Shown: positions 21,446 to 32,165 of the stretch, in pieces
How the letters are laid out: each line of letters begins with the position of its first letter
Position numbering within the stretch: the stretch's first letter is position 1
DNA from: Comamonadaceae bacterium
GTDB taxonomy: Bacteria > Pseudomonadota > Gammaproteobacteria > Burkholderiales > Burkholderiaceae_C
Assembly (NCBI GenBank): GCA_947373185.1
Contig: CANBWP010000016.1
Coordinates: 1-63,577 of the forward strand
Length of the DNA stretch: 63,577 nt
Direction: 5' to 3'
The notes under the pieces: generated by a model
What the model was told of the DNA's origin: nothing
Database searches by the model: none
What the model saw: the letters and a program-made list of their open reading frames with translations, nothing else
Position numbers and translations under genes: made by a program

Positions 21446-22178
21446 CCATCACGGTGTGGAACATCACGTTGGCTTCCAATGGCAAGCTGGCCATGTACAC
21501 CACCGAGGTGCCCACCAAAGCCACATCCATCAAGGGCTCTGCTTTGATTTCCAAATTGGCTTGTGGCACACCTTTGGCCATCTTCATGGCCATGGGGGTT
21601 GCAGCGTTGCCCACATCAATTTGACCCACAGCGATGTCGTACGGACGACCATCGAGTGAAGCGGTTTTGGTGAGGCCAGATACGGCATGCTTGGTGGAGG
21701 TGTAGGCAATGGAGAACGGGCGTGGTGTGGTGGCCGAGATCGAACCATTGTTGATGATGCGACCGCCCATGGGTTTCTGATCTTTCATCACGCGGAAAGC
21801 TTCACGAATGCACAAGAACATGCCGGTCAGGTTGGTGTCGACCACCCCTTTCCACATGTCCAAACTGAGTTCATGAATTGGGATGGCCGGCGTGCTCACG
21901 CCCGCGTTGTTGAACAGCAAATCGACACGGCCAAATGCTTTCACGCATTGTGCAAACAAATTGGCCACAGAGTCTTCTTGCGTGACATCGGTCGGAACGG
22001 CCAACACTTGGTAATGGGCATTGAGCGCTTTGGCTTCTGCCGCCACCTCTTCCAAATTGGCCAATCGACGACCCGCCAATACGACGGACCAGCCGTCTTT
22101 CAGCAAAGCCAACGCGGTTGCCTTGCCAATGCCAGAACCAGCGCCTGTCACGATGGCAATTTTTGAAGCGTGTGTCAT
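21414..22178 (-). CDS. Short-chain dehydrogenase/reductase
   Basis: A 254-aa classical SDR with the cofactor motif TGAGSGIG near the N-terminus, NNAG, a catalytic Ser in NGSIS and YTSTK. The C-terminal part ([15 protein letters not shown], then [20 protein letters not shown]) lacks the usual GQ/DGG ending. The substrate is unknown. It is convergent with nnr and separated from rnr by 65 bases. Confidence 0.85.
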   Translation of the reverse strand: MTHASKIAIVTGAGSGIGKATALALLKDGWSVVLAGRRLANLEEVAAEAKALNAHYQVLAVPTDVTQEDSVANLFAQCVKAFGRVDLLFNNAGVSTPAIPIHELSLDMWKGVVDTNLTGMFLCIREAFRVMKDQKPMGGRIINNGSISATTPRPFSIAYTSTKHAVSGLTKTASLDGRPYDIAVGQIDVGNAATPMAMKMAKGVPQANLEIKAEPLMDVALVGTSVVYMASLPLEANVMFHTVMATKMPFAGRG

Positions 22179-22243
22179 GAATTCTGTCTCCTGCTTGAAC
22201 CTTGAATTGAAAAAAGAATGGAATAGGACTCAAAGGCCTGGTT

Positions 22244-24562
22244 TCAGCGACGACTCTTTCGCGCTTGACTGGACTTCTTGGCGCCCGATGACTTGGATGG
22301 CGTCCCTTTGGGACTGACCTTCCCATGCCGGGTACTGGGTTTGCCACCTTCCGCTTTGCGTGCATTGAAAGGCCGCGATGTGGACTTGGCACCCTCTGCG
22401 CCCCCCATTGAACCCCGCGTGTTGGCATTGTCATTGCGACTGGCGCCTTGTTTGCCAGGGCCTTTGTCACGCATCTGACGAACACTGAATTCTTCAGCCG
22501 GATTCACCAAACGGAAGTCAATTTTTCGCCCGTCTAAGTCGACGCGACTGACTTGAATTTGAACGCGGGTGCCAATGGCATAGCGAATACCGGTTCGCTC
22601 CCCCCGCAATTCTTGTCGTGCTTCGTCAAAACGGAAATACTCGCCACCCAACTCGGTGATGTGCACCAAGCCTTCGACATACAAATTGTCCAAGGTCACA
22701 AAAATTCCGAAGCTGGTGGCCGAAGTCACCACGCCTGAATATTCTTCGCCCAAATGCTCGCGCATGTATTTGCATTTGAGCCATGCTTCTACATCGCGGC
22801 TGGCTTCATCGGCGCGGCGCTCGTTGGCACTGCAATGCAAACCGGCGGCCTCCCAAGCTTGCTGCTCGGCCGGCGACATTTTGATGCGCGGTGCATCGTC
22901 CATCTGAGCGCCAGCCTTGTTTTTCTGCAAGCGCTTGGCCAGTTTGGCGTGCGCCTCACCGGGCAATGGCAAGGCAGGCAGCTGGTATTTTTTCTTCGCC
23001 AAGATGGCTTTGATAACACGGTGCACCAGCAAGTCGGGGTAGCGACGGATGGGACTGGTGAAGTGCGTGTAGGCTTCGTAGGCCAAGCCAAAGTGGCCAC
23101 TGTTGATGGGCGTGTAGATCGCCTGCTGCATGGAGCGCAGCAGCATGGTGTGAATTTGCTGGGCATCAGGCCGGTCTTTGGTGGCCTGTGCAATGTGCTG
23201 AAACTCACTGGGTTTGGGCTCATCACTCACGGTGTAAGGCAAACCCAAAGACTTCAGGTAATTGCGAAGCAAATCTTTTTTCTCGGGCGTGGGGCCTTCG
23301 TGCACACGGAACAAACCTGGGTGCTTGCTGCTTTGAATGAAGTCGGCGCTGCACACATTGGCTGCCAACATGGCTTCTTCAATGAGGCGGTGGGCTTCGG
23401 TGCGAACACGCGGCACAATTTTTTCAATGCGGCCGTTGTCGTCACAAATGATTTGTGTTTCGGTGGTTTCAAAGTCCACCGCACCCCGGACTGCGCGCGA
23501 GGCCAAGAGTGCGCGGTACACATCGTGCAAATTGAGCAAGTCATTGACTCGCGCTTTGCGCTTGAGGGCTTCAGGACCCCGCGTATTGGCCAAAATGGCC
23601 GCCACTTCGGTGTACGTGAAACGCGCATGGCTGTACATCACCGCCGGGTAAAACTGATAGGCATGGATGTCACCTTTGGCGGTGATCAGCATGTCGCAGA
23701 CCATGCACAAGCGCTCTACCTCGGGGTTCAGTGAGCACAAACCATTCGACAGCTTTTCAGGCAGCATGGGAATGACGCGGCGTGGAAAGTACACGCTGGT
23801 GGCGCGGTCGTAAGCGTCCACATCAATGGCGCTGCCCGTTTGAACATAGTGGCTCACATCGGCAATGGCCACCAACAGACGCCAGCCTTTGGCCTTGCCA
23901 ATTTTGGCAGGCTCACAGTAAACCGCATCGTCAAAATCGCGGGCATCTTCGCCGTCGATGGTGACCAAGGGAATGTCCGTCAGGTCAATGCGATCTTTGG
24001 AATCTTGAGGACGAACTTTGTCGGGCAGCTCTTTGGCCAAATTCAAACAGGCTGCAGAAAATTCGTGCGGCACGCTGTACTTGCGAACGGCAATGTCGAT
24101 TTCCATGCCGGGGTCGTCAATTTCACCCAACACTTCTTTGACGCGGCCCACGGGTTGGCCAAACAATGCGGGCGGCTCTGTGAGTTCAACGACCACCACC
24201 TGGCCTGGCTTGCCTGTGCCAATGCCCACCTTGGGAATCAAAATGTCTTGACCATAGCGCTTGTCTTCTGGCGCAACAATCCAAATGCCACCTTCATTCA
24301 ACAAGCGGCCAATGATGGGCTGCGCGGAGCGTTCAAGGATCTCAACCACGCGACCTTCAGGCCGGCCTTTGCGATCTTGGCGAACAATTCGAACTTTGAC
24401 ACGGTCTTTGTGCAAGACTGCACGCATTTCGTTGGGCGACAAAAAGATGTCGCCATCACCATCATCACGAATGAGAAAGCCATGGCCATCGCGATGACCT
24501 TGCACGCTGCCTTCGATTTCATCGAGCAGTCCGGAGGGGTGGCTAATTTTTTTGATATACAA
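22244..24562 (-). CDS. rnr: Ribonuclease R
   Basis: A processive 3'-5' exoribonuclease that degrades structured RNA. The 772-aa protein has cold-shock domains (GHRDGHGFLIRDDGDGDIF), the RNB catalytic domain with metal-binding Asp residues in TIDGEDARDFDDAVY, a C-terminal S1 domain (GEEYSGVVTSATSFGIFVTL), and a Lys/Ser/Arg-rich tail from about residue 705. I chose a TTG at 24562 because AGGA precedes it at good spacing; a longer frame would read backwards through tRNA-Leu and cannot be right. The promoter must lie over or beyond the tRNA gene. Confidence 0.94.
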   Translation of the reverse strand: MYIKKISHPSGLLDEIEGSVQGHRDGHGFLIRDDGDGDIFLSPNEMRAVLHKDRVKVRIVRQDRKGRPEGRVVEILERSAQPIIGRLLNEGGIWIVAPEDKRYGQDILIPKVGIGTGKPGQVVVVELTEPPALFGQPVGRVKEVLGEIDDPGMEIDIAVRKYSVPHEFSAACLNLAKELPDKVRPQDSKDRIDLTDIPLVTIDGEDARDFDDAVYCEPAKIGKAKGWRLLVAIADVSHYVQTGSAIDVDAYDRATSVYFPRRVIPMLPEKLSNGLCSLNPEVERLCMVCDMLITAKGDIHAYQFYPAVMYSHARFTYTEVAAILANTRGPEALKRKARVNDLLNLHDVYRALLASRAVRGAVDFETTETQIICDDNGRIEKIVPRVRTEAHRLIEEAMLAANVCSADFIQSSKHPGLFRVHEGPTPEKKDLLRNYLKSLGLPYTVSDEPKPSEFQHIAQATKDRPDAQQIHTMLLRSMQQAIYTPINSGHFGLAYEAYTHFTSPIRRYPDLLVHRVIKAILAKKKYQLPALPLPGEAHAKLAKRLQKNKAGAQMDDAPRIKMSPAEQQAWEAAGLHCSANERRADEASRDVEAWLKCKYMREHLGEEYSGVVTSATSFGIFVTLDNLYVEGLVHITELGGEYFRFDEARQELRGERTGIRYAIGTRVQIQVSRVDLDGRKIDFRLVNPAEEFSVRQMRDKGPGKQGASRNDNANTRGSMGGAEGAKSTSRPFNARKAEGGKPSTRHGKVSPKGTPSKSSGAKKSSQARKSRR

Positions 24563-24579
24563 TCCTTTTTTTCCTGAAA

Positions 24580-24664
<85 letters not shown>

Positions 24665-24673
24665 AGTTTAAAC

Positions 24674-24700
24674 AAAGCTGCACGCATGGCAGCTTTTTTT
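24674..24700 (+). terminator. Intrinsic terminator of tRNA-Leu
   Basis: An 8-bp stem AAAGCTGC/GCAGCTTT with a 7-base loop, merging into a run of eight T, starts 10 bases after the tRNA. Confidence 0.9.
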
Positions 24701-24767
24701 ATGCACGCTTGTTGCAAATTCATCCTTGCTTCACAACCGTGCAGGGCCAGCATGACGTGCAAGTCCT

Positions 24768-26174
24768 TCAAATGGGCACCGCAACCAAGTCGTGCCCCTC
24801 TACCCCCACAATGCGCGCGCGCGTAAATTCTCCGGCCTTGTAGGTTTTGCTCAGTTTTTCTGGCGGCAACAATCTGACCAAGCCATCAATTTCAGGTGCA
24901 TCGGCGTAGGAGCGGCCAATGCCGCCCTTTTTGCCCATGGCCGTGGCGGAGTCCACCAAAACCTGCATGGTGGCACCGATGCGCTGTTGCAAACGCTGAA
25001 TTGAGACCTCTTCGGCCACCGCCATGAACCGTGATCGACGTTCCTCGCGCACCGCCTCGGGCAACATGCCTGGCAATTCATTGGCTGTTGCGCCTTTGAC
25101 GGGGCTGTAAGCAAAGCAGCCCGCCCGGTCAATTTGCGCTTCCCGCACAAAATGGAGCAAATGCTCAAACTCCTCTTCGGTTTCGCCTGGGAAACCTGCA
25201 ATGAAGGTGCTTCGAATGACCAATTGCGGGCAAATTTCGCGCCATTGTTGGATGCGCTCTAAGTTCTTTTCGCCGCTGGCGGGTCGCTTCATGCGCTTCA
25301 AGACATCGGGGTGGCTGTGCTGCAAAGGCACATCCAAATAGGGCAAAACCAGACCGCTGGCCATGAGTGGCAAAATTTCGTCGACGCTGGGATAGGGGTA
25401 CACATAGTGAAGTCGCACCCACGCGCCATGCTTTTGCGCCATCTCGCCCAGCGTCTGGACCAACTCGAGCATGCGGGTTTTGACGGGGCGGCCTTCCCAG
25501 AAACCAGTGCGGTATTTGACATCGACGCCATAGGCTGAGGTGTCTTGGCTGATGACCAGCAACTCTTTGACGCCCCCCTCGAACAAGGCCTGCGCTTCTT
25601 TCAGGACATCGCCAATGGGCCGTGACACAAGGTCGCCGCGCAGGGAGGGAATGATGCAGAAGGTACAGCGGTGGTTGCAACCTTCGCTGATTTTGAGGTA
25701 AGCGTAATGGCGTGGCGTGAGTTTGAGGCCCGCTTCGCCAAAGGCATTGGGCACCAAATCCAAGAAAGGGTCGTGCGGCTTGGGCAAGTGTGCGTGCACC
25801 GCATCCATCACCTCTTGGGTGGCATGGGGCCCCGTCACGGCCAACACACTGGGATGCATTTCGCGCACCATGTTGCCGCCGCCGTCCGCCTCTTTGGCAC
25901 CCAAACAGCCGGTCACAATGACCTTGCCATTGACGTTCAGGGCTTCTGAGATGGCGTCCAGGCTTTCCTTCACGGCGTCGTCAATGAAACCACAGGTGTT
26001 GACGATCACGAGATCGGCACCCTCGAAGGTTTTGGAAGTTTGATAACCCTCAGCGCTCAGTTGCGTGAGGATCAGTTCGGAATCCGTGAGAGCTTTGGGG
26101 CAACCCAGGCTGACAAAGCCAACTTTGGGTGCGGCAGAAGTGGCGGGATTTGCTGCAGTTACGAGATCAGTCAT
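24768..26174 (-). CDS. rimO: Ribosomal protein S12 methylthiotransferase
   Basis: A radical-SAM enzyme that methylthiolates an Asp of ribosomal protein S12. The 468-aa protein has the N-terminal MTTase domain with cluster Cys residues ([30 protein letters not shown]), the radical-SAM motif CNHRCTFC, and a C-terminal TRAM domain ([20 protein letters not shown]). The [12 protein letters not shown] motif separates RimO from the tRNA enzyme MiaB. It follows phaR by 54 bases on the same strand. Confidence 0.95.
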   Translation of the reverse strand: MTDLVTAANPATSAAPKVGFVSLGCPKALTDSELILTQLSAEGYQTSKTFEGADLVIVNTCGFIDDAVKESLDAISEALNVNGKVIVTGCLGAKEADGGGNMVREMHPSVLAVTGPHATQEVMDAVHAHLPKPHDPFLDLVPNAFGEAGLKLTPRHYAYLKISEGCNHRCTFCIIPSLRGDLVSRPIGDVLKEAQALFEGGVKELLVISQDTSAYGVDVKYRTGFWEGRPVKTRMLELVQTLGEMAQKHGAWVRLHYVYPYPSVDEILPLMASGLVLPYLDVPLQHSHPDVLKRMKRPASGEKNLERIQQWREICPQLVIRSTFIAGFPGETEEEFEHLLHFVREAQIDRAGCFAYSPVKGATANELPGMLPEAVREERRSRFMAVAEEVSIQRLQQRIGATMQVLVDSATAMGKKGGIGRSYADAPEIDGLVRLLPPEKLSKTYKAGEFTRARIVGVEGHDLVAVPI

Positions 26175-26228
26175 GGACGCTATTGTCCCAGTAATTTGAC
26201 CAGCCGATCCCAGCCAGCCGCAATCCCG

Positions 26229-26717
26229 TCAGGGCTTCAGGCCAAAAGCATTGAGAAATTGGGCTGTTTGCTTCTGCATTTGGTCTTGCATCTGGGTCAT
26301 GATGTTTTGCGACTGGTGGCCCATTTTGGACTGCATCAGAATCAGGGACTGCAGATTGCTTTCTAAATAAGCCCCCATGTGCCCTTGCATGGCATGGCCA
26401 TAAAAGCGAATGATGTTGGCCAACACCGCCTCGGTAAACATGGGCGCGCCAGCAGACTCTTCTTCCAAAATGATCTGCAGCAGCAAACTGCGGGTGAGGT
26501 CTTCGCCCGATTTGGCATCTTTGACAGCGAAGGCTTGCCCTTGCATGACCAACTGTTTGATCTCAGCCAAAGTGACATATGCCGAGGTGGTGGTGTCGTA
26601 AAGACGGCGATTGGGGTACTTCTTGATGATGCGCTGGGGCTGCGCTGCGCTGGCCTCAGCACTTGCCCCTTGCGTCTGGTCACTGGGCGTCGATTTGGCG
26701 GCGGATTTTCTGGCCAT
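26229..26717 (-). CDS. phaR: Polyhydroxyalkanoate synthesis repressor PhaR
   Basis: A DNA-binding repressor that senses PHB granules and controls phasin genes. The 162-aa protein has a variable N-terminus, the conserved DNA-binding domain (IIKKYPNRRLYDTTTSAYVT, LAEIKQLVMQGQAF), a PHB-accumulation regulatory segment (LLLQIILEEESAGAPMFTEA) and a Gln/Met-rich C-terminal helix. Together with bdhA at 61 kb it shows that the host handles polyhydroxybutyrate. Confidence 0.93.
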   Translation of the reverse strand: MARKSAAKSTPSDQTQGASAEASAAQPQRIIKKYPNRRLYDTTTSAYVTLAEIKQLVMQGQAFAVKDAKSGEDLTRSLLLQIILEEESAGAPMFTEAVLANIIRFYGHAMQGHMGAYLESNLQSLILMQSKMGHQSQNIMTQMQDQMQKQTAQFLNAFGLKP

Positions 26718-26845
26718 GTTTAAGCGTCTTCACAAAGTCAAAGGGTTTTCTGTCATTTGGAACTGCAACAAGCCACAGTATGCTGCACCGCAATAGGCTT
26801 TAGGGGCGGTGCTTTCAAAATCCATACAAGGAATTACCCTCAATT

Positions 26846-26858
26846 TAATTGGGGTCAG
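26846..26858 (+). repeat. Short dispersed motif TAATTGGGGTCAG, copy 1
   Basis: This 13-bp string in the phaR/SOUL gap recurs exactly at 36588-36600, and in both places an A/T-rich stretch with CATT follows. It may be a remnant of a dispersed repeat; the function is unknown. Confidence 0.4.
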
Positions 26859-26895
26859 CGCAACATTGATTTCATTTCGGTGATACGGTGAGGTC

Positions 26896-27555
26896 ATGAA
26901 ACTTCGACAACTGTTTATTTTTGCATTCATTTTCTGGAATCAAACTGCCATGGCCATTGAAGAACCCCGCTTTACGGTCAGTTTGAAGTCTGGGCCTTTT
27001 GAAGTGCGCCAATATGCGCCCATGCTGGTGGCTGAGACCTTGGTTCAGGGCGACATGGACGAAGCCTCCAATCGCGGCTTTCGAAGAATTGCCGACTATA
27101 TCTTCGGCAACAATTTGTCAGCACAAACGGGCAATGCATCGAAGATCGCCATGACAGCACCCGTGACGATTGAGCCTCAGTCAGAAAAAATAGCCATGAC
27201 AGCGCCAGTCACCATCACAGGCAACACGGCATCGGGGTCCATGGCGGCAAGCAATGAATGGCGTGTTCATTTCGTGATGCCCTCGCAATACAACCTGGGC
27301 AACATTCCTCGACCACAAAATCCGGAAGTGACACTGCGCGAAGTGCCTGGAAAGTACTTTGCCGTTTACACCTACTCAGGCTTTAACACCGAATCACGGG
27401 TGCAAGATAAAACGGACGCCTTGAGGGCATGGCTGGACGAGAAAAAGATCAAAGCCATTGGCACGCCTCAACTGGCGCGGTATGACCCGCCTTGGACCCT
27501 GCCCATGTTTCGCAGAAACGAAATCATGATTGAAATGGAGGCCCTCAAAAACTGA
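26896..27555 (+). CDS. SOUL family heme-binding protein, exported
   Basis: A 219-aa protein with a signal peptide (MKLRQLFIFAFIFWNQTAMA) followed by the SOUL/HBP domain: FEVRQYAPMLVAE, FRRIADYIFGNN, the repeated IAMTAPV motif (twice, around residues 83 and 98), and an FRRNEIMIE-type C-terminus. Family members bind heme or related tetrapyrroles; here a periplasmic role in heme handling is likely but unproved. It stands alone, divergent from phaR and convergent with the peroxidase gene. Confidence 0.85.
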   Translation: MKLRQLFIFAFIFWNQTAMAIEEPRFTVSLKSGPFEVRQYAPMLVAETLVQGDMDEASNRGFRRIADYIFGNNLSAQTGNASKIAMTAPVTIEPQSEKIAMTAPVTITGNTASGSMAASNEWRVHFVMPSQYNLGNIPRPQNPEVTLREVPGKYFAVYTYSGFNTESRVQDKTDALRAWLDEKKIKAIGTPQLARYDPPWTLPMFRRNEIMIEMEALKN

Positions 27556-27589
27556 GCGACAAATGCCGTTTGAAGGTCAGCGCTGAAGC

Positions 27590-28762
27590 TTACTTTTTAA
27601 AGGGATTACCGAACTTCGCATCAGACGTGAGCGTCGTGTCCGTCAGTGTTTTCAGGAAGGCCACCAAAGCAGCCTTGTCATCGGCCGTGAGGTTGAGCCT
27701 GAGGGGCACCCCATTGGGCGCCAATCTGTTGGTGTCCAGAGCAGGACCTAACTTGATGCCGCTGTTGTAATGCTCGACCACTTCTTCGAGTGTGGCAAAG
27801 CGGCCATCATGCATGAATGCTTTGGACAATGCCACATTTTTCAGGGATGGGGCTTTGAAGACAACGGTTTCTCCAGCGTCTAAGCCATTGCTTTTAGAGT
27901 TGGCCGCCAAAGCAAACGTAGGCGGCTGATGACAAGCCGCACAACCCGCCCCCCCGTTGTTAGGTCCTCCCACAAACAATTGACGCCCCCGGTCTTCTTG
28001 CGCGGTAAAACCCGGCAGTGTGGTGCCGAGCCCCCTGTTGTTGGCCGTGGCCGAGAAAACTTGAGCATAGGCCGTGTCCCATCGGCTGTTGGTGGAGATC
28101 ATGGCACGCTCAAATTGCGCCAAAGCTTGTTGAATGCGAAGCTCTGTGATGCTGGCATCGCCAAAGGCAAAGGCAAATAAATCGGGGTAGTAAGAGCTGG
28201 CATTCATTTTGGCAATGAGTGCGGTGATGCCACCGACCGAGCTCACATAACCCATTTCAACAGGATGCTGAATGGGCTGGCTGGCCTGCAGCTCGACCGA
28301 AGCCGCGCGCTTGTTCCAGAACATGCTGCCGGGCTGGTAATACCGAACATTGCCCAAACGCATGGCGTGTGCCGTGGTGAATGCGGCACCAGAAAATCCC
28401 ACGCTGAACTGAAGTGGGTCGTCAAAACCTGTGGCTTGCTGGTGACATGAACTGCACGAAATGCTGTCGTTGATGCTCATGCGTTTGTCGTAAAACAAAA
28501 CCCGGCCCAAGGTGGCTACTTTGTTGGTGACGGCATTGTCTAAAGGCGTGTTGTCCTGTGCGCTGATGGTTGCATCGTAGTAAGCCGGCAGCACGGGATT
28601 GGCGTAATTGGCCAATGCACCAAGATCGAGCGTTGTGAAGTCTGCGACACCGGCAGGCGTGCTGAGGGCGGCAGTCGTGCTCGAGCCGCCCCCGCATCCG
28701 CAAATTGTCATGCACAAACTGATGAGCATGGCCCAAGAATGAAGTTGAGAAGCAGGTTTCAA
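27590..28762 (-). CDS. Di-heme cytochrome c peroxidase / MauG-like protein
   Basis: A 390-aa exported protein with two c-heme sites, CSSCH at 103-107 and CAACH at 274-278, the arrangement of bacterial cytochrome c peroxidases and MauG relatives. Supporting motifs are LGRVLFYDKRMS, the AMRLGNVRYY segment and FKAPSLKNVALSKAFMHDGRFATLEEVVEHY. The N-terminus (LISLCMTICGCGGGSS) looks like a lipoprotein signal. The start is a TTG at 28762 with a poor ribosome site. It may reduce peroxide using periplasmic cytochromes or oxidise an unknown protein. Confidence 0.88.
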   Translation of the reverse strand: MKPASQLHSWAMLISLCMTICGCGGGSSTTAALSTPAGVADFTTLDLGALANYANPVLPAYYDATISAQDNTPLDNAVTNKVATLGRVLFYDKRMSINDSISCSSCHQQATGFDDPLQFSVGFSGAAFTTAHAMRLGNVRYYQPGSMFWNKRAASVELQASQPIQHPVEMGYVSSVGGITALIAKMNASSYYPDLFAFAFGDASITELRIQQALAQFERAMISTNSRWDTAYAQVFSATANNRGLGTTLPGFTAQEDRGRQLFVGGPNNGGAGCAACHQPPTFALAANSKSNGLDAGETVVFKAPSLKNVALSKAFMHDGRFATLEEVVEHYNSGIKLGPALDTNRLAPNGVPLRLNLTADDKAALVAFLKTLTDTTLTSDAKFGNPFKK

Positions 28763-28937
28763 AATAAACTTTCTGTGGTTTCAAGCGGCATTCAACACGT
28801 AACGTTTTAAACCACAGAACAGCCGACACCCCTTTTGACACCCAAGGGTAAACACTCAGCTTGTGCCAAAAACTCGTGCCCGTTTTCAGTTCACATCCCT
28901 TAAACTGCTGCAACTTTTTAGAAGGATCAGGTGCCCG

Positions 28938-31900
28938 ATGTCCATGGTTCAGCTGGCGTTAAAACGCCCTTATACATTCATCGTGATGGCCATCCTGATT
29001 CTGTTGGGAACGCCATTTGCACTGAAGAATATGGCGACAGACATATTCCCAGAAATCAACATCCCTGTCATCAGCATCATTTGGAACTACAACGGTTTGC
29101 CTGCACCTGAAATGGGGCAACGCATAGCGGGCCAAACTGAGCGAGGTTTGACCACGGTGGTGAGTGACATTGAGCACATTGAGTCAACCTCTCTGGCTGG
29201 CGTGACGGTTGTGAAAGTGTTCTTTCAACCTGGCGTCAACATTCAATCGGCCATTGCGCAAGTGGTTGCCTCGGTGCAAACTCAAGTGCGGCAACTGCCG
29301 CCCGGCATCACGCCACCCTTGGTCATCAAGTACTCAGCGTCCAGTATTCCCGTCATGCAGTTGGCGCTGTCCAGCCCGACCTTGCCAGAGAACGCCTTGT
29401 TTGATGCAGCGGTCAATGGCCTGCGTCCTCAATTGATCACAGTGCCTGGCGTGGCCTCCCCTTTCCCCTATGGTGGCAAGGTGCGCGTCATTTCAGTGGA
29501 CTTAGACATTGAAGCCATGCAAGCCAGGGGCTTGGCACCCGCCGATGTCGTCAACGCGGTCAACACCCAAAACTTGATCTTGCCATCAGGCACTGTCAAA
29601 TTGGGTGAGACCGAATACACGGTGCGCATGAATGGTTCACCTGGCGTGCTCTCAGGTCTGAACGACTTGCCCGTCAGAACCAACAACAACATCACCACTT
29701 ATTTGAAAGACGTGGCCTTTGTGCGCGACGGCTTCCAGCCTCAAACCAATGTGGTGAGACAAGATGGCACACGCGGCGTCTTGTTGTCTGTGCTTAAAAA
29801 CGGCGGCGCCTCCACCTTGGACATTGTGGCCAACGTCAAAACGCTGCTGCCCAAAGCGGTTCAAACATTGCCGCAAGATGTGAAGGTCACGCCCCTGTTT
29901 GACCAATCGGTCTTTGTACTGGCCGCCATTGAAGGTGTGGTCACAGAAGCCTTGATCGCAGCCGTGTTGACCGCCATGATGGTCTTGCTGTTTTTGGGCA
30001 ACTGGCGCAGCACCCTGATCATTGCGCTGACCATTCCCCTGTCCATCTTGGCGTCCATTCTGACGTTGTTCGCCTTGGGTGAAACGCTCAACTTGATGAC
30101 CCTGGGGGGCTTGGCATTGTCAGTGGGCATTTTGGTCGACCAAGCCATTGTGACCATTGAAAACATCGAGCGGCACATTCACTTAGGCAAACCACTTTTG
30201 TCGGCCATTGAGGTGGGTGCCGAAGAAATTGGCCCGGCTGCCTTTGTCTCCACCCTGTGTATTTGCATTGTGTTCGTGCCGATGTTTTTCTTGTCCGGCG
30301 TGGCGCGCTTCTTGTTTGTGCCCTTGGCGGAGTCAGTGGTGTTTGCCATGATCTTCTCTTACTTCTTGTCCAGAACTTTGGTGCCCACCCTGGTCATGAT
30401 GTTGATGGACGGCGTGCATGAAGCCAATCAAAACGACAAGCCCAGTTTGCTGCAACAGGTCTACCGAAAGTTTGATGCGCAGTTCGAGCGCGTGCGACGT
30501 GTCTATACCCTGTCCTTGTCTGCGGCCCTCACGCACCGCACCAAGTTCATGGCTTATTTCTTTGGCTTTTGCGTGGTCTCTTGCGCCATCTATCCATTTT
30601 TGGGCCGGGACTTTTTCCCCAGCGTGGACGCCGGTCAAATTCGATTGCACATGCGCGCCCCCACCGGTACGCGCATTGAAGAAACCGTGCGCATTGCGGA
30701 TGCCGTGGAAACGGCCATTCGCGACATCATTCCTGAGGATCAATTGGAAACCATTTTGGACAACATTGGTTTGCCCAACAGCGGTATCAATTTGTCATAC
30801 AGCAATGCCGGCACCATCGGCACCATGGATGCTGAAATTTTGATGTCCTTGAAGCACGGCCATCAGCCGATTGCGCATTTCATGACCCAAATGCGCAATG
30901 AATTGCCCAAGCGTTTTCCCAATGTCGAATTCTTCTTCCAGCCCGCTGACATTTCCACTCAAATTTTGAACTTCGGTTTGCCTGCGGCCATCGATGTTCA
31001 ATTTTCGGGCTCAGATGTGGTGGGCAATACGGAACTGGCATCTGAATTGACACGTGCCATTCAAAAAATACCTGGCGCTGTTGACGCTCACGTACATCAA
31101 CGCTTGGATGGCCCGACGGTCGATTTGCAAATGGACAGAACCCGGCTTCAGCAATTTGGTTTAGGCGCCACCAACGTGGGTCAAAACGTTTTGATCGCCT
31201 TGTCAGGCAGCTCCCAGACTGCACCTGCCTTTTGGTTGAACCCTCAAAACGGCGTGGTTTACAACGTGGTGGTGCAAGCGCCGCAATACAAAGTGAACTC
31301 CATGGATGCCCTGATGGGCATCAACGTTGCGTCGGCGCCCAATGCCAACAGCGGCGTCAATGGGTCCGCATTGCCAACCACCACGCCTCAATTGCTCGGC
31401 AATTTGGTCGAAGTGAAAGCAGGCAGACAGCAACCCATCGTTTCTCGCTACAACATTCAACCGGCCGTTGACATTTATGTCAGCGTGCAAGGCACTGACT
31501 TGGCCAGCGTGGCCAAACAGGTTCAAAAGTTGATCGATGAGGTTCAGCCCCAACTCAAACGCGGCAACGCCATCGCCCTGCGCGGCCAAGTTCAAACAAT
31601 GCAGTCTTCCTTCAATGGCTTAGGTCTCGGCTTGGCCATGGCCATTGTGCTGGTCTATTTGTTGATCGTGGTGACCTACCAATCATGGATTGATGCAGCC
31701 ATCATCATTACCGCCCTGCCCGCTGCCTTGGCTGGCATTGCCTGGATGCTTTTCGTAACGGGCACCACCCTCAGCGTGCCGGCGCTCACGGGCGCCATCA
31801 TGACCATGGGCGTGGCCACAGCCAACAGCATTTTGGTGGTGGCGTTTGCAAGGCAGCGCAGGGACGAAGGCGCAACCGCCTTGTCTGCCGCACTAGAGGC

Positions 31901-32162
31901 CGGCTCCACGCGCATTCGCCCAGTGCTGATGACCGCATTGGCCATGATCATTGGCATGATTCCCATGGCATTGGGCATTGGCGAAGGCGCTGAGCAAAAC
32001 GCCCCCCTGGGGCGCGCAGTGATCGGCGGCCTCTTATTTGCCACCGTCTCGACCCTTTACTTTGTTCCGGTGGTGTATGCCGCCATTCACCAATATTTGC
32101 ATCACCGCCAAGCGCGCAAAGATGCCGCCAAGAATGCGCCTCATTTGGCACAGGAGAATTGA
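28938..32162 (+). CDS. RND efflux/transport permease
   Basis: The inner-membrane pump of a tripartite RND system, driven by protons. The 1,074-aa protein has the AcrB/MdtC-like layout: a first membrane segment (RPYTFIVMAILILLGTPFAL), two large periplasmic loops, and two membrane bundles (from about residue 330 and 860). The ATG at 28938 gives the standard N-terminus MSMVQLALKRPYTF. The substrate is unknown. It leads an operon with its adaptor (three-base gap) and outer-membrane channel; having the permease gene first is less common than adaptor first. Confidence 0.93.
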   Translation: MSMVQLALKRPYTFIVMAILILLGTPFALKNMATDIFPEINIPVISIIWNYNGLPAPEMGQRIAGQTERGLTTVVSDIEHIESTSLAGVTVVKVFFQPGVNIQSAIAQVVASVQTQVRQLPPGITPPLVIKYSASSIPVMQLALSSPTLPENALFDAAVNGLRPQLITVPGVASPFPYGGKVRVISVDLDIEAMQARGLAPADVVNAVNTQNLILPSGTVKLGETEYTVRMNGSPGVLSGLNDLPVRTNNNITTYLKDVAFVRDGFQPQTNVVRQDGTRGVLLSVLKNGGASTLDIVANVKTLLPKAVQTLPQDVKVTPLFDQSVFVLAAIEGVVTEALIAAVLTAMMVLLFLGNWRSTLIIALTIPLSILASILTLFALGETLNLMTLGGLALSVGILVDQAIVTIENIERHIHLGKPLLSAIEVGAEEIGPAAFVSTLCICIVFVPMFFLSGVARFLFVPLAESVVFAMIFSYFLSRTLVPTLVMMLMDGVHEANQNDKPSLLQQVYRKFDAQFERVRRVYTLSLSAALTHRTKFMAYFFGFCVVSCAIYPFLGRDFFPSVDAGQIRLHMRAPTGTRIEETVRIADAVETAIRDIIPEDQLETILDNIGLPNSGINLSYSNAGTIGTMDAEILMSLKHGHQPIAHFMTQMRNELPKRFPNVEFFFQPADISTQILNFGLPAAIDVQFSGSDVVGNTELASELTRAIQKIPGAVDAHVHQRLDGPTVDLQMDRTRLQQFGLGATNVGQNVLIALSGSSQTAPAFWLNPQNGVVYNVVVQAPQYKVNSMDALMGINVASAPNANSGVNGSALPTTTPQLLGNLVEVKAGRQQPIVSRYNIQPAVDIYVSVQGTDLASVAKQVQKLIDEVQPQLKRGNAIALRGQVQTMQSSFNGLGLGLAMAIVLVYLLIVVTYQSWIDAAIIITALPAALAGIAWMLFVTGTTLSVPALTGAIMTMGVATANSILVVAFARQRRDEGATALSAALEAGSTRIRPVLMTALAMIIGMIPMALGIGEGAEQNAPLGRAVIGGLLFATVSTLYFVPVVYAAIHQYLHHRQARKDAAKNAPHLAQEN

Positions 32163-32165
32163 TTC

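Noticed and set aside
22754..23734. A 326-codon open frame on the plus strand inside rnr
   Set aside because: It is antisense to a well-conserved RNase R domain, has no recognisable motif, and shows the His/Gly/Arg/Phe-rich composition typical of reverse-strand frames in this genome.
28863..28937. A 25-residue N-terminal extension of the RND permease
   Set aside because: RND pumps begin just before the first membrane segment; the ATG at 28938 gives that N-terminus and the extension is not hydrophobic or conserved.
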